64,000 bases of DNA from Taudactylus pleione (lineage: Eukaryota > Chordata > Amphibia > Anura > Myobatrachidae). The DNA lies in contig JAUIMM010000211.1 of assembly GCA_031769625.1 (NCBI GenBank), positions 9,939,001-10,003,000 on the forward strand. Reading direction: 5' to 3'. The position numbers and the translations under genes are program-made. Of this stretch, positions 44,909-55,935 are shown in pieces. How positions within the stretch are numbered: the first letter of the stretch is position 1; each line of letters begins with the position of its first letter. Under the pieces are notes generated by a model. That model was not told the DNA's origin, made no database searches, and saw only the letters and a program-made list of their open reading frames with translations.

Positions 44909-45280
44909 GCAGGGTTCCAATCCTGATCAGACCCGGAACTTCCCCGGCGCTGAGCCAGGATATTCCCGAGTCGGCGCCGTTCACACCAGACCCAGGTCTG
45001 CAGTGACCCGGCTTTTCCGGTGTTGAAGTGGACGTTTGGAGATGATGTAATCTCCCAGCGCCACTGAAGCCGGCCAATCAGGCCGGGATGCGGCGCGATC
45101 TGGGTCATCGTGACCCGGATCGCGCTGTTTACACTGCAGGGTGGCACGGGAATGACCCGTGGCCAACCCTGCAAAATACCCGAGTTGGATCCAGGTGAAT
45201 CCATTTACACCGACAAAAATCCCAGGTTCATGCGCATTAACCCGGGATTTTTTGCTCGGTGTAAAAGGGGTGTAAGTTAG
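44908..45280 (+). repeat. Dispersed MITE-like repeat, copy 2
   Basis: Same block order as 38930-39265 and the same orientation. It has an extra inverted pair around GATCTGGGTCATCGTGACCC and ends with AACCCGGGATTTTTTGCTCG and GGTGTAAAAGGGG. The 112- and 110-residue minus-strand frames are incidental. Confidence 0.7.
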
Positions 45281-47015
45281 AAGCTGATTGGTTAGTGTTT
45301 TATCTCTCTCCAATCTTTGATAAATACCCCCCCTTGTAAGACCTTGTAAACCTGTAAAAAGTCAAAGTGGGGATGCTTCATTGTAAAGATCACACTGTAT
45401 TTACCACAGCGTTATTAAAACACAATTATGCATAATGAAGATTGGGGGAGGGGAGCACGGTTTTCACTCGTAGCGCCAGGCAGCATAATAATACGGACCA
45501 CCCTTGGCCACTACTGTAGAACTGATGGGTATATTTAGTACATTCACAGGCACTAATTGATGGCACTAACTTGGCATTGAGTTCAAGAAATGTTCACAGC
45601 ATTACTGTCAGCCTGACATGGCCCAAGAATAACGACAGGACAATGAGTTACAGAATATAAAAGTAGGATTGTTCCTTTCCCAGTTGAATTCTGCTTAATG
45701 ACACACACTTGAGCTGCGTGGAATGAAAGGGAGCATTTCGCATACATTCGGCAGCTGTATGACGGGTGTTCTCGCGCTTTGCATCTTGCTGCCATGACAG
45801 CGCCGCTCAGACAATAGCGTAACATTAGAAGTTTTCTACTTTACACGCCTGTAAAGAGAGGTGTAAGTAAAATGACCTTGAGTAAACTGGACTGTAATGG
45901 AACAAGGTTCTTTCAGCTGTTCCATTAAAATGAAAGCATTTCATAATGTAGTCACTTAAAAGCTCAGGGCGCTGAAAGGAGCTGAGGGCAGAAACGATAG
46001 TCGTGAGAATGGAGCCAATCGGTTCACTGAGGCGGAAAACGTGGCCTGTTCACGTGGCCAAGGTTGCTCTGTTAATTGATTAGCAACTATGTGACTGAAG
46101 AGCAGGATGATTCTATGAATAATACAATTTTGAAAATTATTTTAATAAACTCACGTGTTTTATAGGGATGGCGCCCGTCGTCCTGCTTTATCTCTCTGCT
46201 TGCGATTGTCTTTTCTTCACCTGTTGTTGGATAGCAGAGATTAGGGGGCTGATTCTTCGGGGGCCGATTTACTTTGTCTTAGTCGCGTCTGCAACTCTTT
46301 GCTAACGCCAGTATGAGCCCTGTGATTGTGCAAGGAATGAGACGCCCCAATCCCGCTTGGGGCGACTTTAGACACTACCATCGGGTGCACCACTGAAATT
46401 GCTCCAGCATCATGCTCTGTGCAGATTCTCTGTCAGTGTGTGGCCGCCAATGTAAGCGATTCAGCATCCAAGTTTGCAACCAGTTATGTGACACTCCCCT
46501 AACACGCCCATAACACCGCGCATTTCCATGTGTCTAAATATCACCACCTTCCAGTCACCGCCTAGGAACATCCCATACCTTTCCAATACATTTCTTATAC
46601 TATGTGTCTAAATTGCCTACTGCCCCTCCGTGCAGTAATGTGGGACGCATGCTCTGTGCGACTGTTTATTGACTTAGACCATACTTACCTACTCACAGCC
46701 GCCTACTTACAATGTGAAATGTGCAGTCCGAGTGGCAGATGACGCGATTTACGCCGAATCGCGTCTTCGTAGCCATGCTCCCCGCTGTACAATGCCGGTA
46801 ATCTCTGTATTGTATAGCGCGGTGTAATACACTGGTGTGATAAAGGTACAAATAATGTGGTGTCGGTACAGGTCATAGTTACCTTGGTAGGGTATTCTTC
46901 CTTTGACAGAAGCTTTTCCCTATGCCCTATCCCAGCAGAGAGGCAAGGTTCCCCCAGACAGACACAAAAAAAGGCATAAAATAATAAAACAGTTTATTCC
47001 ATTCACCTATACTAT
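45281..47015. other. No recognisable gene
   Basis: Contains a short CTGATTGG-type repeat fragment near 45285, a segment with 'GGGGGCTGATTC' and CpG-rich parts at 46240-46800 that may be an old MITE, and otherwise chance frames of up to 80 residues. Confidence 0.4.
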
Positions 47016-47110
47016 TATGTATCAATGCCTGTTTCCCTATAGATTGTAAGCTTGCGAGCAGGGCCTTGCTACCTCTATGTCTGTCTGTTATTACCCAGTT
47101 CACTCCTCAA
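47016..47110 (+). repeat. Orphan L2-type LINE 3' tail
   Basis: GTATCAATGCCTGTTTCCCT, ATAGATTGTAAGCTTGCGAG, CAGGGCC and TGTCTGTTATTACCCAGTT match the tail at 17665-17745 closely. The end of the tail (GCGCTATATAA part) is missing here. Confidence 0.7.
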
Positions 47111-48100
47111 TTACTGCTGTTTCTTTTTTGGTAAATAAGCCTTATTCAAAATGGCACTGGCTTCTCTGTCCTTTTTCAGAATGGCCTTGTGTTAATGGGA
47201 CATCACAGGGGGCGTGGCCACGATGACGCAATCGCTCAACCATCCTTTCACACAGGCTCCTTCCCCACCCCAAATGTTGCGCCAAGCGCCTGCCCCTTCT
47301 CACCACTCCCTCTCTGCCAAACTGGCTGCCGCCTCCCATAGGGGGCAGTCAGAAAGTTGGTCTTGACCATTTTTGCCAATATCTACACTGCGTACAACCC
47401 TGGATCTCTAATGAAACTTTGCTATTAGCAGGCCTGGAATTTTTAGAACGGCCACACAGACCCAGTCCCAGTTGTTTGCGAAAGGTAACCAGGGACGTAC
47501 TGCAAGGCCCTCACACCCTCCTTTAGTGAACACCAAGTAGGTAGGGGTCTTGGGTAAAATGAAACTGACGCTGTAAATTGCGCTGCCAAATCACAGAAAA
47601 TCAGGGATTTTGACAATTCGCTGTCCATAGCATTTTCCCCAAGGTTTTATAGAGTTCAAGACAGGAACCACGGTCTGTAAACTGTTAGGTGGAATTACTA
47701 CCTAGTGACCACTCGACTGCAATGAACAAAAAAAAAACATTTTCACAGCGTTAAAAGAAATCTGTTTGCTTTTTCCGTTCCCCGCTGAGGAATTTGCCGG
47801 TGCCAGAAACAGGTTTATAAGGCACAGTAGGGAGACAAAATAATTAGATGCTTGCATCAGAGAAAGTATTGATCAGTGATGTTGATTTGTGGTTGATCTT
47901 CGTATTGAACATTTTCTTCACAGAGGAAGTTAGAAGGATTCAGTTGCAGTATCGTCTGTACCGAATAACAGCAGCGTACATAATCTAGGACAGACTTGGG
48001 CAACCTGAAGCTCTGCAGCTGTGGTGGTGGAACTGCAAGTGCTTGAAGTTGGAGAACCAGAAGTTCCCGACAATTGATCTAAGACATTCTTACTCACACT

Positions 48101-48535
48101 GGGCCTGATTCAGACCCGCTCGCAAGGGCATAGCGCTCGGAAGCGGGTCGATGGCCGGGCTGTCGATGTTGATCGACAGCTCGCCCCGTTTTGTAGGCGG
48201 GGAGGGGGGGTGGCTGGACAAATGGAGGCATTCCCGAAGGAACGCCTTCCCTTTGTGGGCGGCCCTACTGACATCACTCGTGATGTCAGTAGTGAGCTTC
48301 CTGCTCTATTTGAGCAGGAAGCTCACTGGGGCTTGCGGGAACGAGACCCTACCACAAGGGTCTCGTCGCAAGCGCGATGGTCGCGACAATCGCGACCATC
48401 ACCTGGCAGCTCGCAAAAGCTGTGGGTGGTCACTCACAGCTTAGCGAGCGGCAGGAGGCCGGGTAAAAAAAAAAAAGCGGCCACCTTGATTCAGAGCGAG
48501 CGCTCGCTTTTTGTGAGCACCTCTGAATCAGGCCC
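48101..48535. mobile_element. Hairpin-chain element, copy C (complete, 435 bp)
   Basis: Left end GGGCCTGATTCAGACCCG and right end CTCTGAATCAGGCCC are inverted repeats, flanked by ACT (48098-48100, 48536-48538). In order it has hairpins GCTGTCGAT/ATCGACAGC, a TTCCCGAAGGAA core, TACTGACATCAC/GTGATGTCAGTA, AGTGAGCTTCCTGCTC/GAGCAGGAAGCTCACT, GCTTGCG with ACGAGACCCT inside, GATGGTCGCGA/TCGCGACCATC, and AGCTGTGGGTGG/CCACTCACAGCT-like. Its order is that of 51165-51713 read on the opposite strand. The 97- and 150-residue frames are artefacts. Confidence 0.85.
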
Positions 48536-48539
48536 ACTG

Positions 48540-49480
48540 TCTGCCAAGCCAGGTCGCTGTGATGTTTGCTTGGGTAGTCCTTGGGAACAGCGCCCCTGCT
48601 GGCCATATAGGAAAAGACAATTATCCTGGTCCTACATTCTTCATCACTTTCAGGTGACTTAAGCCAGTTATCCCTTTTTGATAGCTATCCCCACTAAGTT
48701 TTTAATTGATAGAATAAGATCTACAGGTGCTTTCATTGATTTCAGCTTGTAAAGTACCTGGCTTCCTGCAATTTATACACCCTGAGGGTGTTTTATCAGC
48801 TTTTTACAGTTTATTTTTTTAATTTTCCTGTTATATAATCATCCGGAATTGTCTATTTTTGTTGCTTTGTCAGGCAATGTCTGAAATGTGCCATTGCCTG
48901 CTCACACCCCCCCCCCACCTATTATTCCGACACTGTATATTAAAGACATAGCTGACAAAGATAACTCAGTAAAAAAAATTACCTTATAAACAAATGCTTA
49001 GAGACCCTTTCAGAAGGGCTTAGATTGGCTTCTTACACCCTTAGGGGGACATCACCCTAAATCTTACATCATATAGAGCCTGCATAGTTTCAGACCATCC
49101 CTCCAAGAGGTCCACCTGCTTCTTGGGTCACAGAGTTGAAGCATGTCTGCAGGGGAAGGGGGGATTGCAGACTATTCAGTCTCTCGCTAAGGGGGATGGA
49201 TTACAGGGCAATAGGAAGGTTGGGGGGCGTAGAGAGGGGAATACTGGTTAAAGTGAAGAGTGGGGGAATTAAACTCCTGATTTGGGGGGCTCTGACAACA
49301 GGGACAATCAGAAGGACTGCACCACGTCATGCTGCCATGTATTAGGTACATATGTATCGTGTAATTCCCGAGGGGGTGCAGAAATCAGGAACCGTAATTA
49401 GCATCTAACTGAACCCAGCCCTCAGTTTCTTGGCCTTGTCCATTCAAAGTCCTGGCCACACCTCCTATGGAGACAGGCAA
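48540..49480. other. No recognisable gene
   Basis: Mixed unique-looking sequence with a C run near 48907 and chance frames below 70 residues. Nothing further can be supported. Confidence 0.4.
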
Positions 49481-49716
49481 GGGTGCGTGGGATGACGCTT
49501 TGCCTAGGGTGCGTGGGATGACGCTTTGCCTAGGGTGCGTGGGATGACGCTTTGCCTAGGGTGCGTGGGATGACGCTTTGCCTAGGGTGCGTGGGATGAC
49601 GCTTTGCCTAGGGTGCGTGGGATGACGCTTTGCCTAGGGTGCGTGGGATGACGCTTTGCCTAGGGTGCGTGGGTTGACGCTTTGCTAGGGTGCGTGGGAT
49701 GACGCTTTGCCTAAGG
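49481..49716. repeat. 26-bp tandem repeat, 9 units
   Basis: Unit GTGCGTGGGATGACGCTTTG followed by CCTAGG. Unit starts at 49483, 49509, 49535, 49561, 49587, 49613, 49639, 49665 and 49690. The first seven are essentially identical. The eighth has one substitution and a one-base deletion. This high identity suggests recent expansion. Confidence 0.95.
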
Positions 49717-50124
49717 TGCCCTGGCAATGGCCATCTGTGCCAAGACTTATTTACACTTATACCCCAAATACCCTGAGAACTGAGCTACTGGGGAAAGCCT
49801 AGGACCAGACATAAGTACCTGTGCAACAAGCATTTAAACTACACCAATGTGAAATGGGCACACAGACGCGTTTCACATTGTCTGATGACCCAAAACATAG
49901 GCCCTACCTCCCGTAAAGGTAAATGTTAGAAGTCTCAGAATATAAAACATAGGATTGCATATAGTGACTGTGACTTAATTTTGCAAAAGTAGCTATGGCG
50001 TGGCTCTCCCCTGTCCTGTTTAAGGCAGACAGTGACAGTGCGTGTGACAATGAATGGGTATTTGGGGTGATGGGGTAAGGGGTAGTCTAGTGTTAGGGAA
50101 AAGGGTGGGCTCTTTAAAAAATTT

Positions 50125-50392
50125 ATAAAAAATATTTTTAATTTACGAGAATAACAGCAGGGAAAAAGGGTCATTTTAAGAATGAGCTTTCGTAATTCTT
50201 ACAATGACTGTGCCTCCCAGATTCTGAAAACATAGCATGAGGTCACCCTGCCTCCACCGTTACATGGACAACATACCTCATACCATGTTTTAAGAATCTG
50301 GGAGGTACGGTCACTGCAAGAATTACGAAAACTCCTTCTTAAAACGACCCATTTTCCCCGCTGTTATTCTCGTAAATTAAAAATATTTTTTA
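50125..50392. mobile_element. Foldback element with long arms
   Basis: The left arm contains AAAAAATATTTTTAATTTAC, GAGAATAACAGCAGGGAAAA and CGTAATTCTTACAATGACTG. The right arm has the mirror sequences (GAATTACGAAAAC, CGCTGTTATTCTCGTAAATT, AAAAATATTTTTTA). Arms are about 115 bp. The ends and target duplication are not resolved. Confidence 0.7.
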
Positions 50393-51164
50393 CTCTGCTC
50401 TGGTACCAAACAAATGTTCAATCTGTCCCCAGAACAAAAGTGACAGCCGTCAATCAGATGATTCTCAAAGACAGCTGGAAGGCCTTTTCATTTACAAAAT
50501 GTTCTGCAATGCTATAAATACAGGTTTTATTCACCAGACGACAATCCGCCAGCTCTCGTAGTGACTTCCAGCTGAGAGTATCGATCTTGCTGCGTGAGGA
50601 AGGACAGGAGATGATCGCTGTATAAAGAATGGCGCAGATATAGCTTCAGGGCTAAGGGAACCGTCACGGACAGTCTTGTCCTCGTGGTAAAATATAAAAG
50701 AAGGTAATAAAGGTCAATTTACGAGCCACAGATGGTGTGGGCTCGCTGTTCTTCTCTTCGTGGGCCACAAAATAAATATCTCTGGAACAAATCAATGTGT
50801 AGAACAAAAATTGTCCCTATTTCGCTCCTATCTAGAGATTTTGTAACACGCAAGAAACCATGCTGCTAAAGAATCAATGTTGTACCACAAAATCAGTTTT
50901 ACGAGTTACAGAATTGGTAACATTGTACTAGCGTAAAATGGATATTGTGTTACAAAACTGATCTGGTGTCGCTGTATTAATTTTGGATCACAAATGTTAC
51001 GCTTTACACAATAATTCATTTTTACTGCAAAAAAAAAAATTCAAAGACAAATTGAACTAGACTGGTAACTTTGCACAATCCACGGCAATGTCAACTATAA
51101 ATTATAACCAGATGCTGTTTATGACTACTTTATATTATAGTATATTACATCAAATGCAAACTGA

Positions 51165-51713
51165 GGCCCTCATTCAGAGCCGTACGCTCTGAGCAGAGCG
51201 CACCCTCTGAATGAGGGCCGGCCTCCATGAAAATGGAGCGTCCTTCTGGACGCTCGTATAGCTGTGGGTCACCACCCACAGGCTATACGAGCGTGCATTT
51301 TGATGGCCGCGATGGTCGAGACCATCGCGACCATCGAAATTGCGAGCCGGAGCCTGCGGTTGAGGTTTTCAACCGCAAGCTCCGGAGTGATTTTGGCTCT
51401 ATCAGAGCCAAAATCACTCCCACTGACATCACTAGTGATGTCAGTGGGCCGGCTTTTGACGGGAGGCGTTCCCGTGGGAACGCCCCCGTCAGGGAGGCAC
51501 GCCCCCGGCACGCCTACCAAAGGGGGCGTGCTGTCAATCAACATTGACAGCACGCCCCCTTTGATCGGACACAACGAGCGAAGGACTTTCCTTCGCTCGT
51601 CGCGTCTGGCGCATGCGCACGACAGAGCTCCCTCCGTCGTGCGCATGCTCAGTCCAGAACATCGACCCACTTGCGAGCGGACAGCCGCTCGCGAGTGGGT
51701 CTGAATCAGGCCC
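51165..51713. mobile_element. Hairpin-chain element, copy A (complete, 549 bp)
   Basis: Ends GGCCCTCATTCAGAGCCG and GTCTGAATCAGGCCC, flanked by TGA (51162-51164, 51714-51716). At least 12 consecutive short inverted repeats fill it: 51165-51219 (terminal foldback), 51223-51238, 51238-51253, 51251-51293, 51302-51335, 51347-51385, 51386-51418, 51419-51448 (perfect 30-bp palindrome), 51457-51491, 51519-51562 (perfect 20-bp arms, 4-bp loop), 51574-51600, 51611-51648 and 51666-51699. Reading frames of up to 157 residues on both strands come from this symmetry. It is non-autonomous. The Harbinger link rests on its ends and 3-bp duplication. Confidence 0.88.
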
Positions 51714-51895
51714 TGAGTACATAATATATACAAACCAGTCAAAATATTTTATTGCAAGCAGTCCCGGATTAGTGCAGAGGCCACTTAGGACCATGTCTGT
51801 ACCGTCAGAATTTAGCAGCCTGTTTTCTTAAGTAAAATATACCTGGCAGAATAAAAAAATATGATTTCAATCAAGAATTTTCTTACTCACATTTA

Positions 51896-52515
51896 GGACC
51901 TCATTCAGAGTCGGTCGAAGCGGCTGCACGGTCGTACGGGAAAAGGGGCCAGATATGCAAATGATTCCCTCGCAAGTTGCGTCCCTAAGTTCGGATCGGT
52001 TACTGGCCGACCAAGGGGAGGGAGCGGTCGGATAACAAAAAATACGCCCCCTTCTCGTACGCATTACATGTCATCTCCGGGCATATAAGGATTAATCGCA
52101 AGCATCGGTTACCATCGGAACTGGTCGTAGAGCTTAAGGTTGACCATACCCTCTCTTAAGCTCTACGATCATGTCAGTGTAAAAACCTCCCATGTCACAT
52201 GTGCCATGACGCTACTTTGCTAATTATGCACTCCCATAAACCGTATGCACTCCCATAAAACGCCGTTCGCATAATTAGGCACGCCTGCGTTCGGATCTCC
52301 ACTCCCCCGTTTTCAAGTACCTTCCCCTGTTACCACCCACAAACGCCTCAATCTGTCACTCAAACTACCGACCTGGCTGTGTTCAAGGAGAGAGACATTT
52401 CTGATCGTAGCGGCTAGCTTGCGCACGCGCATTGCGAACTTTACGCATGCGCAGTATAGCGAACATCGGTGGCGTACGACCGTGCGGCCGCTTCGACCGA
52501 CTCTGAATGAGGTCC
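51896..52515. mobile_element. Harbinger-like MITE, divergent subfamily (620 bp)
   Basis: Ends GGACCTCATTCAGAGTCGGT and ACCGACTCTGAATGAGGTCC are perfect inverted repeats, flanked by TTA on both sides (51893-51895, 52516-52518), the classic PIF/Harbinger target. Parts of the interior match family 1 (GCACGCCTGCGTTCGGATCT, CCTTCCCCTGTTACCACCCA). Confidence 0.85.
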
Positions 52516-52518
52516 TTA

Positions 52519-53085
52519 AAGCAGTCTTGCCTACTCTCCAGGAAGTTGTGGGTCCGTAGAGTGGGGGGAGGGGCTAAATTATGCAAATTGTCATGGGCTT
52601 TCCCACAAATGGGGCGTGGTCTCATTGATGTCTGGGCCCCACCCCCAAAGCTGACAGCAGCAACCTCTCTCCGGGCTGTTCCCAGAGAGTATTTTTGGAC
52701 AGTCAGTAAGTGTGATTTAGAGTTGCATGCATCTGTTTCAAAAGTGCAGGTGTAAAATGCGTTGCTGCACGTGCATAGAACTGCAGTGCTGGCATATGTA
52801 GAACTACCAGTGTTAACATACTCATGTATTCCAGAGCATTCAAGAATGTATAGAACTACAAGCGCCAGAATGCCCTGGCATCTAGTGTCTGCAAGGAACA
52901 GTAGTGTTGCCCTAAAAAAAAAAAAAAATACTGTTAAAAAACTACATACAGTGAAAAAAATATTTTATTTATATAAAGACTCCCCCATTCCCTATTTTAC
53001 CAGGTTAATAATCACCTACATTCATGTTGGGGATTTTCGTCTTCCTTCCAGCTTTTAGCTCAAATGGAATAACACTAGGAAACCA
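52519..53085. other. No recognisable gene
   Basis: A possible hAT-type fragment near 52640 and a poly-A run at 52914-52928 are all that can be seen. Frames of up to 98 residues have no known domain. Confidence 0.35.
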
Positions 53086-53089
53086 TACA

Positions 53090-53975
53090 AGCACATCGTA
53101 CTGCTCCTCAATTTGAGCTGAGCCGCGATACTTTTCCGCATCCCGGACTTTTCGCCTACTTCGCCTGTTTTGTAGGCGGAAAAGTATCGCGCACGTGCCC
53201 GCTTTACCCCGTATTCAATTTGAAAGTAGGCGAAACTTGAACAGGTGGAAAGTACTGTCAGATTTGGGCAAATCAGCCTGACACCCCCCAAATGATGCTC
53301 TGAGATGGGGGTTCCCTATGGTACCCTCCGATTTGGCTTGCTGAAGGTATTTGGTGTTTTTAAACGAGCTCAATAGCTGCTAAATAGCGTTTTTCTATAC
53401 ATGGTGCAGAATAGCATTCAGGAGTATTTTTTCCAGAAAATAACTTATCCCAGAAAATTTGGGGTACTTGAAAATGGGGGTCAGCATATCTAGAAGTTGC
53501 TAAAGTGAAGTTGAAAAAATCGAGAAAAATCCACCTGCCGCAAGCCCCTGCAATCCAAAAAACACTTGGGGCAGACTTGGGGACCCCCCCAGAGACAAGT
53601 TCGCTAGTTTTTAACTTGGTCCCCCAACATTTTTTAAGTAAAGTAATTTTTTGGGGTGTTCTTAAGTGTTTTTTTTTTTTTTTTAATTTTGATGCAGTTT
53701 ACCTTTGGGGGACTGTCTGAAGGCTGCAGGGGGGTTCTCGCAACGTTGCACCCCAAAACCCCAATTCTGCACTTTTTTCCTTCTCCTATTCATAGGCGAA
53801 ACTTTTCCGCCTATTACATTGCATTGGCGGAAAGTCTTTCAAATTGAATACGGGATAGAAGCAAAACTGACATCATCGACGAAAAAGTATTGCGGATCCG
53901 GAATTTTCGCCTCAAATACGGGCCATAGGTGGAAAGTTCTGTCACTAACCAATACAGAGATGCCTCACTCTGATT
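53090..53975. mobile_element. MITE-like repeat with inverted ATTCAATTTGAAAG motifs
   Basis: CCCCGTATTCAATTTGAAAG (53207-53226) faces CTTTCAAATTGAATACGGG (53836-53854). Several copies of GGCGGAAA, GGCGAAA and AAAAGTAT(C/T)G in both orientations lie inside and outside this pair. Outer limits are uncertain, and two related elements could be overlapping. Confidence 0.55.
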
Positions 53976-54868
53976 GGTCAATAGCTGTACCTGCAGTGAA
54001 CTAAATATATGCAATGTAGTTTTTATTGATATGTTTTAACAATTAACTACATTGTATTTTTTATTTAATTTTAATGATCTTAATAATATCAACAGGATAA
54101 TTAATAGGCAGGTTGGTAAAGCTGTCGGACGACCGTTATTTTCGCCTTGGCTTTATAGTTATTTTCTGACTGCGGAACAAGCCTCATCGCCACCGGAAGT
54201 AACGCGAAGCCCAGTATTCAGCAGTCACAATTTTTTTTCTGTATTAAAGTTCTGGCGAGATGAAGGCGGTGTTAATGACTTTTTGGTGAATAATGGATTA
54301 TATGCAAAAACTTATGTAAAGAAATCTTCAAGAGAGGAAACCTATTTGATCTGCAATAATTAAACTTGGAAAGAAGTAGATGGAGCCACCGAGGAATTAT
54401 CTAGGGCATGGTGCTTATTTTTAAGGAAAAAGAGGAAATGACTCAGTAAAACAAACCTTATGTATATAGCAAGTACCAGTATCTAATCCTCATAATACAC
54501 AAAATATTAAGAGCCTGATCCAAGCACTAAGTGCACACAATCACGGAGTTGAGTTATTATTTGCTACTGCGCATGCACAAAGTATTATGGAAACCCCTCC
54601 AGCGCCTGCATTACCCTGTATGTACGCACAAATGAGCTGCTGTATACAGGAACGCTGGTATCAGAGATGACAACGGAAAACCATGGGACATTCCTAGGTG
54701 GTGACTGGGAGGTGTCCTGAAGTGTACCCAGAAAATTCAGTGTCAGCGAAAGCGGCTACGTACTCCGATGCAGAGCCCCAGACACAGACGCCATGTTCCG
54801 GGGGAGACACTGCATTTGCCATAGGGCTGGTGCAAGTGCTGATGGTGCACCAATGGTGGGGCATCTTG
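53976..54868. other. No recognisable gene
   Basis: A 103-residue frame at 54052-54363 shows a short 'PLFSPWLYSYFLTAEQ' stretch without known similarity. No repeat ends were identified. Confidence 0.35.
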
Positions 54869-55935
54869 CAGGGATGTATCTAAGGGTTCGAGCGCCCCTG
54901 GCAAAGTAAAGGACTGGCGCCCCTCATAGTTTCTGAATAATTACACTCTGTACTTATAATATCTCCCCAACAGCCCCCCCTTCTGTCTCCCCAGCCAGCC
55001 GCCATGTTTCATCAGCCAGAACCTTTTTCTGTTTCATCAGCCAGCCCCCTTCTGTCTCCACAGCCATCCCCCTTTTATCTCCCCAGCCAGCCCCCCTTCT
55101 ATCTCCCCAGACATCCCCCTTCTACAGTATCTCCCCACCCACCCTCCTTCTGTCTCCCCAGCCAGCCCCCTTCTGTCTCCCCAGCCGTCCTCCTTTTATC
55201 TCCTCAGCAAGCCCTCTTCTGTCTCCCCAGCCAACCCCACTTCTATCTCCCCAGACATCCCCCTTCTGCAGTATCTCCCCACCCATCCTCCTTCGGTCTC
55301 CCCAGCAACCCCCCTTCTATCTCCCCAGACATCCCCCTTCTACAGTATTTCCCCACCCATCCTCCTTCGGTCTCCCCAGCAACCCCCCTTCTGCCTCCCC
55401 AGCCAGCCCCCTTCTGTCTCCCCAGCCAGCCCCCTTCTGTCTCCCCAGCCATTCCCCTTTTATCTCCTCAGCCAACCCTCTTCTGTCTCCCCAGCCAGCC
55501 CCCCTTCTATCTCCCCAGACATCCCCCTTCTACCTCCCCAGACATCCCCCTTCTACAGTATCTCCCCACCCATCCTCCTTCGGTCTCCCCAGCAACCCCC
55601 CTTCTATCACCACAGCCAGCCCCCTTCTGTCTCCTCAGCCATTCCCCTTTAATCTCCTCAGCCAACCCTCTTCTGTCTCCCCAGCTAGCCCCCCTTCTAT
55701 CTCCCCAGACATCCCCCTTCTACAGTATCTCCCCACCCATCCTCCTTCGGTCTCCACAACAAGCCCCCTTCTGTCTCCTCAGCATCCCCCTTTTATTTCC
55801 CCAGCCAGTCCCCTTCTGTCTCCCCATCCAGCCCCCCTTCTATCTCCCCAGACATCCCCCTTCCGGGTAGCGCCACCCCCCCTCGGACGGTGCCCCTGGC
55901 GAGTGCCGTCCTGGCCAATGGGTAGATACGCCCTG
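54869..55935. mobile_element. hAT-type element (1067 bp) with C/T-rich minisatellite
   Basis: Termini CAGGGATGTATCTAAGGG and GGGTAGATACGCCCTG are imperfect inverted repeats, flanked by an exact 8-bp duplication GCATCTTG (54861-54868, 55936-55943). Subterminal parts contain GCGCCCCTGGCA and GTGCCCCTGGCGAG. No transposase is present. The middle is the tandem array listed next. Confidence 0.88.
55010..55865. repeat. C/T-rich minisatellite (CCCCTTCTGTCTCCCCAGCCAG)
   Basis: Irregular units of about 22-27 bp, with longer composite units containing CTACAGTATCTCCCCACCCA. A 288-residue Pro/Ser-rich plus-strand frame crosses it with matching periodicity. It is an artefact of stop-free units. Confidence 0.9.

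Noticed and set aside
49481..49716. CRISPR-like array
   Set aside because: The units are directly adjacent with no variable spacers, and the context is vertebrate genomic DNA.
51227..51742. Frames of 106-157 residues on both strands with an apparent homologue at 12871-13269
   Set aside because: They arise from the palindromic hairpin-chain element. Symmetry makes both strands look open.
55004..55870. A 288-residue proline/serine-rich plus-strand frame
   Set aside because: It is produced by a C/T-rich minisatellite inside a hAT element.
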